DNA from: Agelaius tricolor | Lineage: Eukaryota > Chordata > Aves > Passeriformes > Icteridae | Direction: 5' to 3' | DNA: 64,000 nucleotides | NCBI GenBank assembly: GCA_023055355.1 | Contig: JALJCS010000004.1 | Coordinates: 34,218,244-34,282,243, forward strand | Shown: positions 1 through 16,800 of the stretch, piece after piece | Layout: every line of letters begins with the position of its first letter | Numbering within the stretch: position 1 is the first letter of the stretch | The notes under the pieces: model-generated | Seen by the model: only the letters and a program-made list of their open reading frames with translations | Told to the model about the DNA's origin: nothing | Databases searched by the model: none | Translations under genes and position numbers: made by a program

Positions 1-3118
<3,118 letters not shown>

Positions 3119-4475
3119 GTTCATCAACAAAACATGGCATATATGATGGAATTACATGCCAGAAGGAAAGTGGCTTTCAAATATCTTTTAGGAAACAAAA
3201 AACATATTTTGAAGTTGCACAACTTTTTCCTAGAAGAACTTGCACTCCTGAAGTTCTTACTTTTTTCTCAAATGCTTGCTAAATAGAAATGTAAAACATT
3301 TAAGAATGAATGGCTGACTGGTAGCTTATAACTGCTAAGCAAGATTCACCACTTACAATTTCTACATCTGACCTAACACTGATAAAGTAATTCTGTATTG
3401 GAAATGCAAATTAAGCTACTTTGTGTTTGATGTGAAATGTAAATAAGATGTTTTCTACATGAAAAAAATTAAATATAGTAAGTGAAAGTTATATGTATAA
3501 ATCAATTAACACCTGGCAAACAACTTGGCATCTGGCCTCATTTGGGATGCAGGTTTTTATAAATTCTTGCTAGGATTATGAAAAATCTTTCTACTGCGGC
3601 ATTTGATTTATGTAGTGAAGAAACACAAAAATGTCATGTCTAAACACCACATGTGGCTGCAGAATTTTCTATCATGGCATAACACTGTATACATACCCTC
3701 AAAAGAGCATTTGATATTTAATACTTCACACATCTAGCAATTATTTACTTATTTCTTGTTTATATCTTGAATTATACTTGCTGACTGTGTTTAAAGGTTT
3801 TCTTACTACTGAATACATTTAATATCTGAAAAATTATGTAAATGTCTATTTTAGTGATCTTTTTTATAACATAGCAATAATTTTATCAGGTAATGGAGGA
3901 ATTGAATTGCCTTTTCTGTTTGCATATAGCTAGCATTATTTTGTGCTGAATCCTACTGTTTGTACTAAAAAAGTGATCTGATCTTAGACTGAAGTCTTAC
4001 TCCAAACTGTCCTCCTGTTTGCAATCTTCCTTGACTCTGCTGCAGGAATATGAAGAACAGACCAGTAAATCATAAAGTTTTGGAATTAGGGACCTAAAGT
4101 ACAGATGTTTGGATTCATCAAGTTCTGCAACATTAGCTTGCAAAATTAAAATGTTTAAGAATTTGATGCACTGGGTACCTCACCTTGCCTAAATTGGACC
4201 CTGGGTGTGGAGGATGCTACCCTGCTGTTCTTCATTTACATACACTGTTGCAGGATATAATTAAAGCGCATGTCAGCTATACTTACATGCATAAGCAAGT
4301 AAAAGTGTTTGTAAGAAAAAAAATTCATTTTCTCTTGAACATAGATGTTACTATCATTGAGATTAAACAAGAGATTCAGACAAAAATCACATTGTATCCT
4401 TTATTTAAAAAGTGTGCTAAAGATTTCTTAAATAAAAACTGTTTTTCTTAATAATAAAAAGTTTGGAGGTAGAAC
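3119..4475 (+). other. ANKDD1B: Probable ANKDD1B 3'UTR
   Basis: About 1.35 kb of AT-rich sequence without coding potential follows the stop. The first good AATAAA signals on the + strand after the stop are at 4431-4436 and 4453-4458. The 3' end is inferred from these signals only. Confidence 0.5.
4431..4458 (+). terminator. Two AATAAA poly(A) signals for ANKDD1B
   Basis: Canonical AATAAA hexamers sit at 4431-4436 and 4453-4458, followed by GTTTGGAGGT. They are the only good candidates between the ANKDD1B stop and the facing POC5 3' end. Confidence 0.55.
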
Positions 4476-4489
4476 AACAAGCTCAAGCT

Positions 4490-4658
4490 CTTTTCCCCTC
4501 CAGGTTTTATTACAAAAGCACTTTCACTTAAAAAAACCTTCCTTTTTTAGAAAAGGGTAAAAACATGATATGTACTTTAGGCCTTACTGCATCAAATCTG
4601 AAAGGACGGGGAAGTGGTACCTTGATTAAAAACCCCTACTGGTGAGAAAGATAGTCAG
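4490..4658 (-). other. POC5: POC5 3'UTR (short)
   Basis: The sequence between the POC5 stop codon and the inferred poly(A) site is only about 165 bases. A second TTTATT at about 4671-4676 lies inside the coding end and is too early to serve. Confidence 0.5.
4506..4511 (-). terminator. POC5: POC5 poly(A) signal (AATAAA on - strand)
   Basis: TTTATT on the + strand reads AATAAA on the - strand, about 150 bases past the POC5 stop codon. A G/T-rich stretch (GCTTGTTGTTC on the - strand) follows, as expected of a downstream element. Cleavage would fall near 4480-4495, within a few bases of the expected ANKDD1B end. Confidence 0.6.
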
Positions 4659-4808
4659 TCAGTCAACAACTTTTATTGACTGAACACTGGTATGAGTTTG
4701 GCTCTGAAGCACTCGCCCGGCTTGTCCTGCAGGTCTCGCAGAGGTAGAGCCAGAAGAGTGAAGCACAGTTCGAGGATACTTAGCAGCAGTGGCTTGTGAT
4801 ATGGTTTG
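4659..4808 (-). CDS. POC5: POC5 last coding exon
   Basis: It encodes [15 protein letters not shown] and ends [10 protein letters not shown] with TGA at 4661-4659. Human POC5 ends the same way. The acceptor is TACTTTTCAG. Confidence 0.97.
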   Translation of the reverse strand, partial: QTISQATAAKYPRTVLHSSGSTSARPAGQAGRVLQSQTHTSVQSIKVVD

Positions 4809-7800
4809 CTGAAAAGTAATCAGATACATCAAAACACTTAATGACACAAAACATTCACATTAAAATAGCTCTAGGTGAGCTGTAGTTTAAAAAGAAAGAC
4901 CTGCAACCTAACAAACTGAAATACACTTTTCAAGAAAGAAAAAAATAAATGGTCATTTAACAGAAAGAGGAAGATTTTTTCCTCTCTTATCTGTAATACA
5001 CTTTTTGGAATACAAAGTGCTAAACTGCCAATTAACTAAATATTTTGAGCTTTTATCATCTCAGTCTTATTTCAAGGTTGGTTTGTTTTAGTATTTTACC
5101 ATACTGTTCACAATTTTCCCCTGTAGTGCCAATTTTCCTTTTGAAGTATTTGCTATAAGGCAGTCTCCGAAAGATCTTTGAAAATAAAAGGTTTTCAAAT
5201 TTATTAAGAAGTAATTTTCTGCCCATAAAACTAGCCACCTTAGTGTAATAAACCATATTCATTCTGCTCTTTATCAAGGTAAATTCTCTTCCCTCTCAAA
5301 TTAACTCAAGACAAACACTTAAGATTTTTATTTGCAGAACTGGTATACAGAATGTATCTCCAGGGCTGTCACAGTTATTACATTTTTGGAAGTCAGCTTT
5401 TGTAAACAGTAGTTCAGGTGCTTTCCTTGTCACACTAGTCACAAAATCTGAATCCAGAAATTGTTCTTAATGAAATAATTACCACACTGAATCTCTAAAC
5501 TCCTAAGAACATAAAATTTAAACATTAATTTCTGCTTAGGAACCCAAATTCTTGAATTCTTCTATGTGCAGGAAGCCACATGGCTGTGAGTCACAGGAGG
5601 AGATGGGGGCCTTTTCTGCTTTTGCTACTACCATGATGGTGAGGAGATTGAGGGTATTTGGGGAGCTGGGAAGAGACACAGCCAGGACAGGTGGCCCAAA
5701 CTGACCAAAGGGATATTCCAGACCATGTGGCACCAAGCTCAGTGTATAACGGGGGGGAAAGAAGCAGAAAAGGGAGGGACACTTGTGGTAATGTCATTTG
5801 TCTTCCCAAGTAACCATTTTGCATGATGGGCCCTGGCTCTCCTGTAGGTGGCTGAACACCTGCCAGTGCATGGGAAGCACTGAATTAACTCCTTGGTTTG
5901 TTTGCTTGTGTGCACTTGTGTGCAAGACACTGCTTGTGTGGACAGCCTTTGCTTTCCCTATTACATTGTCTTTTTCTCAACCCATAAGTTCTCCTGCTTT
6001 CACCCTTCTGATTCTCTCTGTTGGGGGAGTGAGTGAGTGGCTGTGTGGGGCTTGGCTGCTGCCTGGGGTTAAACCATGACATCTCCTCACCAGTGCCTTC
6101 TACACAAAGACACAAGGTACTGTTTGCTGTTTTCAACAGGCCTAAAGTCTGAGCTTTGTCTAATACCTCTTCACAAGGTAATTTTCTTCAAACTATTTCG
6201 AGATGTGTTGTAATAAAAATACTTTAAGAACATAAATACACAATCTGATTTACCTGAGTGACTGGATGATGCTTCTCAACAATAACTGAACTCATGGGTG
6301 GAGCAACTCCCATCACTGCTAAACTCCCAGAAGCTCTGGATTTTTGTCCCATATCAGCTCGGCCTGTGATTCGAGCAGTGATTGTTCTTCCTGCTTTCTG
6401 TTGTGCAGATGTTATTACTTTTGGCATGGACTATAAAAAAATTAAATATTAATTAGTAAAAAATTCTAAACATAATATTTACAATGCTAGGTGTTTCTGC
6501 TCAGTTTTATCTACCATATGCCTAAATGGAACATGTGATGTTGCAGGTAATCCAATTACATTACACAGGACTGAATTTGCTCCACGGGGCTGCAACCAGG
6601 ATTACCTCATTTTTTCTACTTGTGTGATAGCATTTCAAGTAAATTACTTCTGTTCTGAGGGAAATAAGACTAATTTGACAGAAATCAAGAAGCATGGATA
6701 GTTTAGCTTTGCTTGCTGACTGCATGCTTGAGTGACAGCTGAAGGTACTTCCATCACTTTCTAGCAATGACAGAGCAGATAATAAAAAGCTCCCATGCAT
6801 ACAAAAATGCATCTTTCTCTGACAGCTGATAGCAAACTGTGTCAAATATGGAAAAGAAAGGAGGGCAGTTTAGCACGAAGCACAGAAGAGGGAATGAGGG
6901 AAAAATTTCCAAGAGCAGGATAATGAGACAAGGATATGAGCACTTTCCATAACAAAAGTCAAACACAAATTGTTCCTGTTGCACTATACCTGAGTGCACT
7001 CTTCTATTCTTCACTTTACCACACTGCCCTACCTAGAAATAGAATTTAAAACTGCTCCTAGCATAAATGAGTTTATGTAACATAAATGAGCATTTTCAAC
7101 CTAGTGTCTTCATACTGCTAGGTAAACTCTATGGCAGTGTCCTCAACTACATACCTGTGTTGCTCTGAGAAATGCACAAATAACAATACCCAAACTAATA
7201 TTTGTTATGATTATGTCCTAAAAGAAGAAAAAAAGTTAACTTTAGCATGTTACCAGTTTTTGCGTTGATGTCACACCAGATCCTGATGTCGTGCTAGTGA
7301 TGATAACTGGAGAATCAGAATCTAGCCTGGTCTCAGGAGTGCTTGCATGAGCCAGATGGCAACAAAACTGAAATGAAACCAGAGTTTATACAGAATGAGT
7401 ACTACTTTCTAGAAAATACAGTTTTGCTCCTTAGATAGCCAGTTTTTTCACTATTCCAATTACCTTTTTAATTGAAATGTCTTTGCATATATTTTACCTC
7501 TAGTTTACTGTTTATTGTCTAATATAAAATTACTTGTCTAAAAATTGTAGAAATGGTGTGAATAACATTTGTTACTATTAGAATGAAAAGTCAAGAGACA
7601 GGCATGCACATCATTTCTGTTCTAACCTACTCTCTAGCATGATACTGTTTTACAGTGGTAAAGTTTTGAGGATGACTCCAGGGCAGGTCCAAAACAACCA
7701 TGCTACTAGATTATGATCTGGCTAAGTTGGTATGACAGGACAATAAGCTGAGTTCCCTCAATGTCTGTATGTGTTACCCTCCTAAAAAAGGAGTCTGAAG

Positions 7801-10800
7801 TCAAGCCAGCTTTTCATCTTTTGAGAATATACTAAATTCAGGTTTATTACAAAAAACCCTCTTAACAGCTTTTTTTCCAGAAAGAACCTTAAGAGAGCAA
7901 ATTATACTTATTGTAGTGACCTTGTCTTTGTTAGTTTAATGCATTTTCACTAAAATAAAAAAGAGCTTAATGAAAGTGCAGCAAGCCACAGCAGCTGTGC
8001 CCCATTCACAGTGCAGTCTGAACACATCTGAACTCTCTTCAAAAAAGCGCCAATCAAGGTATTTCTCTTTTGTCACTAGGAAATACAGTTCTGTTCCAGC
8101 TACATGCTTACCATGTTTTCCACCTGAACAGCAGCTGCTGGTGGAGGTGGTGGTGAGGGTTGATTATATTGTGAAGGAGATGGCCTTCCTGCACCAGTGG
8201 TCGCATGATCATTTCTTCTGCTTCCTATATCTATTATTAGAAACAAAAAATAATGGGATAAGCACATAATCTAGCTAACCCTAAGGGGTGGGGATATGGG
8301 AGAAGATAAGTTACAACAAAAATTTTAATATTTCTTTTAGGATTTCTGTATAATCTAATAAAAAAGACCAGGCTGTTCTTTATAGAGGTAGGCAGACAGA
8401 TATAAACAGACATTCCTGTATTTTACCCTCTTTTGAGATGCTTATAAATGTTTTTAAAGGGACTTGTTTCTCTATGTCTCAGCATTTCTGTGGCACATCT
8501 CACCTACTTGTAGTGCAAAGAACTGAGGTTCTTCCTACTGCTTGGCAAAACTAAAATCAGTGTGCAAGTGGTGCTCTTATCCTAAGAGAGAAAATCCAGT
8601 TTAGGTAGTAAAACACAAAGGTCATTTGCTCATTCCAGGAACTAGAGTGACACCATGTGGTAGTTGTGTTTGGTTTTTTAAATTAGCTGAAATAAGAAGG
8701 AAAAATAGAAGGAAAGGGCTTCAAATCTGTGCAATACTTATAGATTTCAAGAGTCAAAGGGTACTAGAATGTGCATTTTCTACATATCTATGTGTGTACA
8801 CACACATTAAGCTTAAGCACAGGCAGGACCAATGCAGAGTTATAGATCAGTAAGATCTGATCTATTTTACTGGAGGAAAACAGTATTAGGACTTTTATAA
8901 GCAAAAACTTATGAATTCCTGTGGCGTCAGTGTTCTTTTAAATACATGAAGAGGTTAAAATAATCTTAATATACTACTAAGTAAAAAAAAAGTCATCAAA
9001 TTAGGCAGGTAACTTTAACACCATCAACACTGACACTAAATATTATGAAGCCATCAAGTTTGAGACACATGCACACTATTAATAAATACACTGTAATGAT
9101 ATATATGATATGTATTTTACCTGTAGATTTTGTGTATATTAAATGTATATTAAAATAACCAAATAATAATAATAAATTTGTAAAGAGGTGAAATTCTGCA
9201 TTTTATGTCCAGTGACAGTAGGTGGCACTGCAGTGTTCATATAAATTTATAATTGCTGACTGGCACATTGAAGTTTTGATGTCCACAGATCAAAAGACTA
9301 GAAACAAATCACAATAATCTTCTCTGATGTTTGCAGTCCTCCAGTGTCCTAATCACTGTTCTACCTGATTAAGAATGCGGATCAACAGTTGTTCAACCAT
9401 ATTAAACAATTATGTAACTAACTTCATTAAAACCACCATATGGCTGTAAGGAAAACACAGTATGATGCCTGGGGCAGGGAAGAAGGTAGTACCAGAGGTG
9501 GTGGAAGCTGATGACCTGCTCAGGACTGAGGACAAAAGAGTCTGTGAAATGTTATGAAGCCTGATTAAAAAGCATAACAGTGGACACACAAATAAATGAG
9601 TTATGGGTACCCTAACATGCAGCACAACAAAATCTTTAGGTGTTGTGCTGGCGTAGAGTATCAGTTCCAGCTTCTTAGTAAAAATCAAGCAAAATTTTGG
9701 GTCCATGAAAATAAAGGGTTGGTCACAACTATTATAGAGCTCAGTTTTCTTTATTTCCTTACTACTTACTCTCATTTTTATAGGTCTACAGAAACAATGC
9801 TTTCACACCAGTCAAGTGTGTGAAAGCATAAACCTTCATTATTAGGGAGACCTGGTGTCTGTTGCATGTTTTTTTAAAACAACAGACAAACAAATAAAAG
9901 ATAATGCTTCAAGATAGAATAATTCTTAATTAATAACACAGTGAAAAATAAACTGTGCTTGGGAAATGCCCTGTAATTATATTTCCAAACCCAGTACCTT
10001 CAAAAAATCATTCATTCTTAACCTTCTACCAATACTGATCCTAAATTTTTACTAGCACACAGCTACACTTTGCTAATGTCATATTAATTTCCTAAGCAAC
10101 TGCACAAATACCACTTTATGTTTAACAGGCTTAGACAGCTGCTCAGGTAAGTATCTGCTTACATCTTCTTCAGGTTTTTATTTTCTCTATCTACCTTTTT
10201 TGGTGAAGAATTTCTCTAAAGTAGTTCAGAAACTTCTGTATAAGATTGTTAAATTTAGCAACTGAAGTTACTTGTCTAAGGCTATTAATCACTGCCAATA
10301 CAGACAGCTGTTGAGCCACACATAGCTGTGGCACTCCTGCTGGCACAGCTATTTTCTCTTTAACCTAGGTTGCTCCACCAGCACAATTATGTTCCTACTG
10401 CTACGGATTGTCTCAGTCTGAGAGAGTGATTTCATTGTATCTGTAAGCATGTGTAGCACTTCTCTGTGTAGCTGCACAGGTTTTACAGGTATGCTGCTGA
10501 TAAAAATAGACTGGTGTTTCCTGTTCTGGCATGGAGTTACATCTAAATACAGAACCTGAGAGATTTGCTTGCCCTTTTTACATTCAAAAGCAGGATTAAG
10601 AAAGAAGGGAGAGCTGTCTGGGAAAAGCTGATTCATGGCACACTGAGATGCCAGAGTAAAAAGGAATTTTCAGGATTTTGTCTAAATGCTCCATAACCTG
10701 GTGTTTTAAGAAGTTTGCCACCTTTGACTTCCTTTCCTGCCTTCATCTGCAATTTCCCACTTTCCCAGCAATGTGGGATGAAGAGAACATGTTCCTCCTT

Positions 10801-13800
10801 TCAGCTACAGCTGTATGAAGTCCAGCCTCAAAGTACTTCTCAACATATTCAACAGGACGTTTTAAAGCAATAAAAGTTTAATAAACTCTGTATTGCCAAA
10901 AATTCTCAAATAAAAAAAAAAAAAAGAGAAAAGGAACTCCATTAAAACAAACAAACAAACAAAAAATCCCAAACACATCCAACAAAAATGCACGCACGCT
11001 ACCAGATTAAACCTGCTAGTCATACTAACCAGGATCTGGCCTACTGTCCTTGCTTTGAAACATGGTCATTGCTTCCAGATTCAAAGCACATACACCACGC
11101 ATAAAGGCTTTCTTCATGGTGTCTTCATACTGATCTCTTTCAGTATGCAGTCGCAGAAGCTCAGATCTTGTCAGTTCCAAAGCAGCAGTTAACTACAAAA
11201 CAGATTAAGGAAACAAGTCTCTCTTACTTCTCAATGCAAACTACAAACATATTCATCAATTAATTTTAAAAATAATATACTATATTTACAAAGACAGAGG
11301 TTCTCACTTGAAAACCTCTGCTTCACCAGAGATGAACAGCTCATTGTAGTTCCTTTGTAGTACAGCACAATATTAATAATATAGCATATCAAGGAGAAGA
11401 CTATTCAAAAGATATAGGACTGCCAGACTCTACCTAAGCAGAAATACATCTTTGCAAGCTTTTGTCTTTTAGAAATTGGCATCTGGCACAACCCAGATGT
11501 CTGCAGAAATATGGGTTCATTCAACAGAAGAGCAAGTCTTCTCTGATGATGATTTAAGTATAAGGGTAAATTTTCATCACCAGTGTCTCTTCTCTAGATA
11601 CTGTAAAAGACTAAAAAAGCTGAGAAAAGATCAGATCAAGTTGCTACTTATGGTTTTGTGCTGTTAAGACATATTTGGTAAGCCTGTTCTTAAAATTCTA
11701 GGTTTAATTTCTTGCTGAAATACAAACCTCTTAAAAATGATATTTTAAAACTGATTACTTAGCGTGCACCAATGCAAAGGTTGACAATTTCACCTCAAGC
11801 TCTGAAAATTCTTTAACAAGCTTAATCAGCAAGCTAAAGAAAAATCAAACTTAATTTCAGCCTTTAACAGAATAGCTATTACAGAAAAAAAATAATGTAC
11901 TCATCATGATCATTCAAAGTAATAATGGTCTTCTATTTGCATTGTCTCCTTCATAAAGACCTCAAAATGCATAGCCCATAGTAACAGAATGCTGTTAGAA
12001 AACAAATGGCATTCCCATTAGTAGGCAAACAGAGATTTGCCTTATTTCAGGAAGGTACAACTTATTTCATCTGTGCATGCACACTGGCAACATTTTATAT
12101 CGGATGCAGGGAAAAAAAGGCATGTCTAAAAACATTACAAAGATCTTAGATCCATTCAGATCTTCTTGCATACTTGGGAGTTCTGTTCTACTGGAAAATA
12201 CTCATGTTTGATAGGTTTGCTGAGAAAGACACACTTTGGAGGAACAGGGGTTGGGAGTCAAGGAGCAAAAGAAGAAAAAAAAATTGATTTTACCTCTGCA
12301 ATTTTTGCTTCAAAATCATTGGTGAGCTGAATGCACACATCTTCTGCCTTTAACTGACAGGCTCTTGCTACTTTGTCTTTCCATTTTTCTTCACTAACAG
12401 AGCGCCAGGCGGCCCACACTTTCTTCATCAAAGCTGTCTGGAAATGTTTATCTGCCATTCGAATTGCATATTCCTTAGGAAGTAAATACAAACACATCAT
12501 AAAAAAGTTCTGGGTTGATAAAAAGCTCAGTACTTTACTGTGGTTGCTTGTTTTACAGCTTATTACACAGACCACAGTAGGAACCCCTTAACTGAGTTAC
12601 AGGTCCTGCAGTGAATTGTTACACAAGGAGCATCAGCTGTTCAGTGCACATGTGCCAATGCACATTACTGTCCTCACCATGAGAAACTGTGTTTGTGAGC
12701 TCCTAGGCTACACACAACAGTGGTCTTACTCTTAGTTTAATGACACCAAACAACAATCTCACATACCCAGTGTAAACAGACATATGAAGCCATTTGTTGG
12801 GTATGTGGCACATTTGGATTCACTACAGGAATCATATAAAACCTGCAGTCAAAAAGATTGCAGGTAGTTATCATAAAACTTACATTTTGAATAAATTTAG
12901 ACTTCAGGATTGTTTAAAAACTACTTTAAAACAACTCTACTATTCTACTCTATTTCAAAATAGTCAGCAGACAACAGATTTTTTTCCATTCCAGAGAGTA
13001 TTTTGACAGCAACACTCCTTTTAGAACTGATCTTTTCAAACTGTTATTTGACATTGTCAAACACATCAAAATAGAAACACCATGATTTCTTCAAACTGTA
13101 AAAAGAACTGCAGCAGCTCTGACTCTTTTGAGTTCAGAGGTTTAATTTTCACTGCATTTTGATTTTGTGCACATACCTCTTGTTTGGCTTTAACATGCTG
13201 AATCCGCCACAGTGTAAACTTTCTCATCAACGTTACTCTCTCCTTTTGCTTTTCTAATGCTTGGGTCAAGTTAGTAATTACCTGCAAAAATATTCATTAA
13301 CACTATTTCATTATCTATGATCACTGTAAGATCAAAGATAATGTACTTTATGTCTCACTTATTTTTCACTTAAAGCACTTGCTTTCAACAGATGCTTTCT
13401 ACTGAAACTTCCCCTTACTCTAATCAAGTAAGAAACAACAATCAAAGTTCAAATGAGAAGTAAAATTCCCATGGCTTTGACACTCAGATTGTGGCACTTC
13501 CATTGTATAGTTTTAGGAAAAGTTCGACTCAATTGTTATTTCATCCTACATTTGGTGGTTTCTGAACATTATATTGCATTTCTCATAATTAAATGTTACC
13601 ACAGCATAACATCAGAAGAACTTCTTATTTCAAAGAGACTTTTAATAAATCAGAAACATTTATATTAGAAGTTTGTTTCACTTGTCTGAACAGAATAAAC
13701 AAGCTAAGTTGCTGCTATAAACCAGAAAAACCTTATTAGAAATTGTTACTCTCTTTAGAAGTTCTCATGAAAGATAGTATATAAGCTTAAAGCAATTAAA

Positions 13801-16800
13801 ACATTTCAGAGGCAAGATGTCATACTGGACAGAGACTGCAACCCAGCAATCTCTAAATTTAATGAGTACACATGAAGAGCTGAGGTTCCCCAACTAAAAA
13901 TTAAGCCAGGTACGATGCAAATTTAGTAGACCAAATCTGAATATTACTCCCTACTTCTGCCTAACTTCTTAAGCTAGATTCTGCCATCAGCCATATATGA
14001 GCAACTCCAATGGTCAACAGTGGGACTTTGGGGAATAATGCAAAGTTATCTTGGGACTTTGGGGAATAATGCAAAGTTATTTTAACTACTGCATAAACAT
14101 TGTTGAGAACAACATTTTATGACAATACATGCTAGCATATGTTAACGTTATATTGCATTTGTTACAAGTAATAATTATTGAATATACACTAATTAAATGA
14201 ATGATAACTAAAATTAAAATAGAAAACAAATTAAATTGATATGTTAATTACTTTTGTTGAAAAAGTATCATAAAAATCAATTTTCAATGCTGCATACATA
14301 CTGCTACACATTAGAAGTCTTAGCCTAAGTCTATTTTTGTTAATTAGCATATTTTTGCTAATTAAATAAATTAGATTCTTATTACACATTGTAAATCTTA
14401 AATGCTTTACAATGTGTAATAAGAATCTAGTACTTGTAATATTTGTTGGGCTGATGGACCTTGGTTTATGTCCATATGAGGATACAGCAGATTTCATAAT
14501 TATGGAATGATATGCAGAAGCATGGAAGCACTGCCACCTTCCATTCAGGAGGGAGCAATAGTAATTTTCTATTCAAATGTTTGGGTTTTTTTCCTTAGAA
14601 TCAGAACTTTAAAATTGGCTGAAGAAACAATTTCTTTGGCAGCAAAAAATGAAATAGAGCTTTCAAAGTATCACTAAGAATTATTGCTCAGTCATTGAGC
14701 TATGGCTATCATTGTATGTCAGTCATTAAATAAGACTGACATACAATGATAGCCAATAGAATTAGATGTTTGAAAGGTATGGGCTGAAATAGCCATGCTC
14801 AAGGTACTAGTTACATGGTATAAGACTAATCCAGTTATTGTAATGTTACAACATTTATATTTGCTTGGTCTTTAAGATTAGTCTGTTTTCTAAACGAACA
14901 CAGAACACTATCTTCATTCACATTTTAACTCCTGTAATGTATGTTTTTTGAAAATGTAAGTAGGAATTAGAAACCCAAACTCCATTAAGTGTTCTCAAGT
15001 ACTAGGAAATATGTTCAGGGTAGCAGAAAGAAAACTCATTTATGTTGTGATTGCAAAACTGCCAAGATTTTATATCCACTTTCACACTTCTATTTAATTT
15101 TCAGGTTGTTTGCACTGTTGCCAGCAGGAAGTGTAAACCAGAGACTCCAAATGTCCAATCTTAAGAATATGTACAAAAGTCGAATTCCTAAGAATCTTAA
15201 AATAGAGGCTCCTCAACATTTAAAACCGAGGGAAACCAATCTAATAATTGAAAATTTAGAGGCTTTTGAAATGTAAGAGCTAATAAACTCACCTACGCCT
15301 GTGTGAGTTCTTCATGAAATATATGAGAAACAAGACTAGACTCTAGATTTAAGAAACAAACAATGCAAAATATAGCACATATGATGTGCTTTCATTGTTA
15401 GTATAGACAACTCTATTAGCAACCATGATTATTTTTCTACTATACAGTCTGAATGTATTATTTACTTCTCTATGTTACTTGCTTAAAAAAAATGTTGTTC
15501 AAAGAGATGGACCAAAAAATTTAGTGTAGATATTTTTAAACAGAGAGGAACTGTTAAAATATAAAATTGAGTTACTACCTCATCTTTCCTGCTAATAGAG
15601 ATTTCATAAGTATGAAGTAACTCTTTCAGGTTTTCCATCTCATTCTGCAGTTGTTTCACTTGTGCGTCATGTTTCTCTTTCTCTTGTCTCATTTGAAGCT
15701 TGTGTTGTTGAATCAAATTAAGTTCCCAATTTTTCAGTTCAGTCAGAATATTTGTCTGAAAAGTTAAAAGGATGACAGTAATGCAATGAGTTTATTTCCT
15801 CTCTATAATTTTAATCTTAAAATACTTAGCAATTAAGGAGACACAAATATTTGCAGTGATACCTTCATTACACAGGCTGTGCACAGCTGTATTACCAGAA
15901 AAAATGAGCTATTGAATCATGATATCAGAACATCCCTAATGGAGACAGTTATTCCAAAGTTTTTTGAAAAAAGATATTCTGTGCTACACATGCTTATGTA
16001 CAATATGCAATAACAACAAAAAATACCATTCTCCCAACAATCACACTGAAACTTCTCCAGCACTAACTCTACAATACAATGATATCTGTGAATGATTTTT
16101 AAGGATTCCATACAATATAAATACCTTAAGACTTCCACTCCAGAGATCAACTATATTTTCTATTTGAGTGACTTTTCCATCTAGTGAAGTTAATTCAGTC
16201 ACTGTGGTTTTGCTGACTTCTCCTGGACCGTGTGTGGAAGAAGTTGCTTCTGGAAGAGCAGGTTGTTCCATACCAGCCTGCTTCACTGATGTTGAGACTG
16301 AAAATGAAACAAGAGAATAAGAACTGACACTCTGGAAAGGCTGACTGGTCCACATTTTGGATGGAAGTCAGAAGACAGACAATGGTAAAAAGGAAATAAA
16401 ATATTTATGACACCAGAAATGTCCTTTACCCACATAAGAAAAACCAATCCAATTTTAATACATGCTTTCTGGACACACATATTTAAGCTGACAATCCAAT
16501 TGTAACATAATTAAATTCAAAAGTAATGCTCCCTTAAAATACAGTATCTTAATATAAGTTAATTTGAAAGAGAATGATCACAGCAACCACCAAAAATACA
16601 GCCAGAAATAACATCTCTAAGTGAAGGCTGCTTGACAATCAACATTGCAGGTAAACAATCTACTAACTTCTGCCTTTTTTCTCAATGAGCCTGTAAACAC
16701 CTGAGGTCTGTGCTGTTCCTTTACAAATTCACAAAGTAGCCTGTGGATATATTTTGATGTTAATATGTTCCTGCATCCATTTTTCTTAAAGCCTTAAATT

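Noticed and set aside
16125..16332. Longer version of POC5 coding exon 3 using an upstream CCAG acceptor at about 16332
   Set aside because: It would put the downstream conserved segment out of frame with coding exon 2, and the acceptor at 16298-16299 has the better pyrimidine tract.
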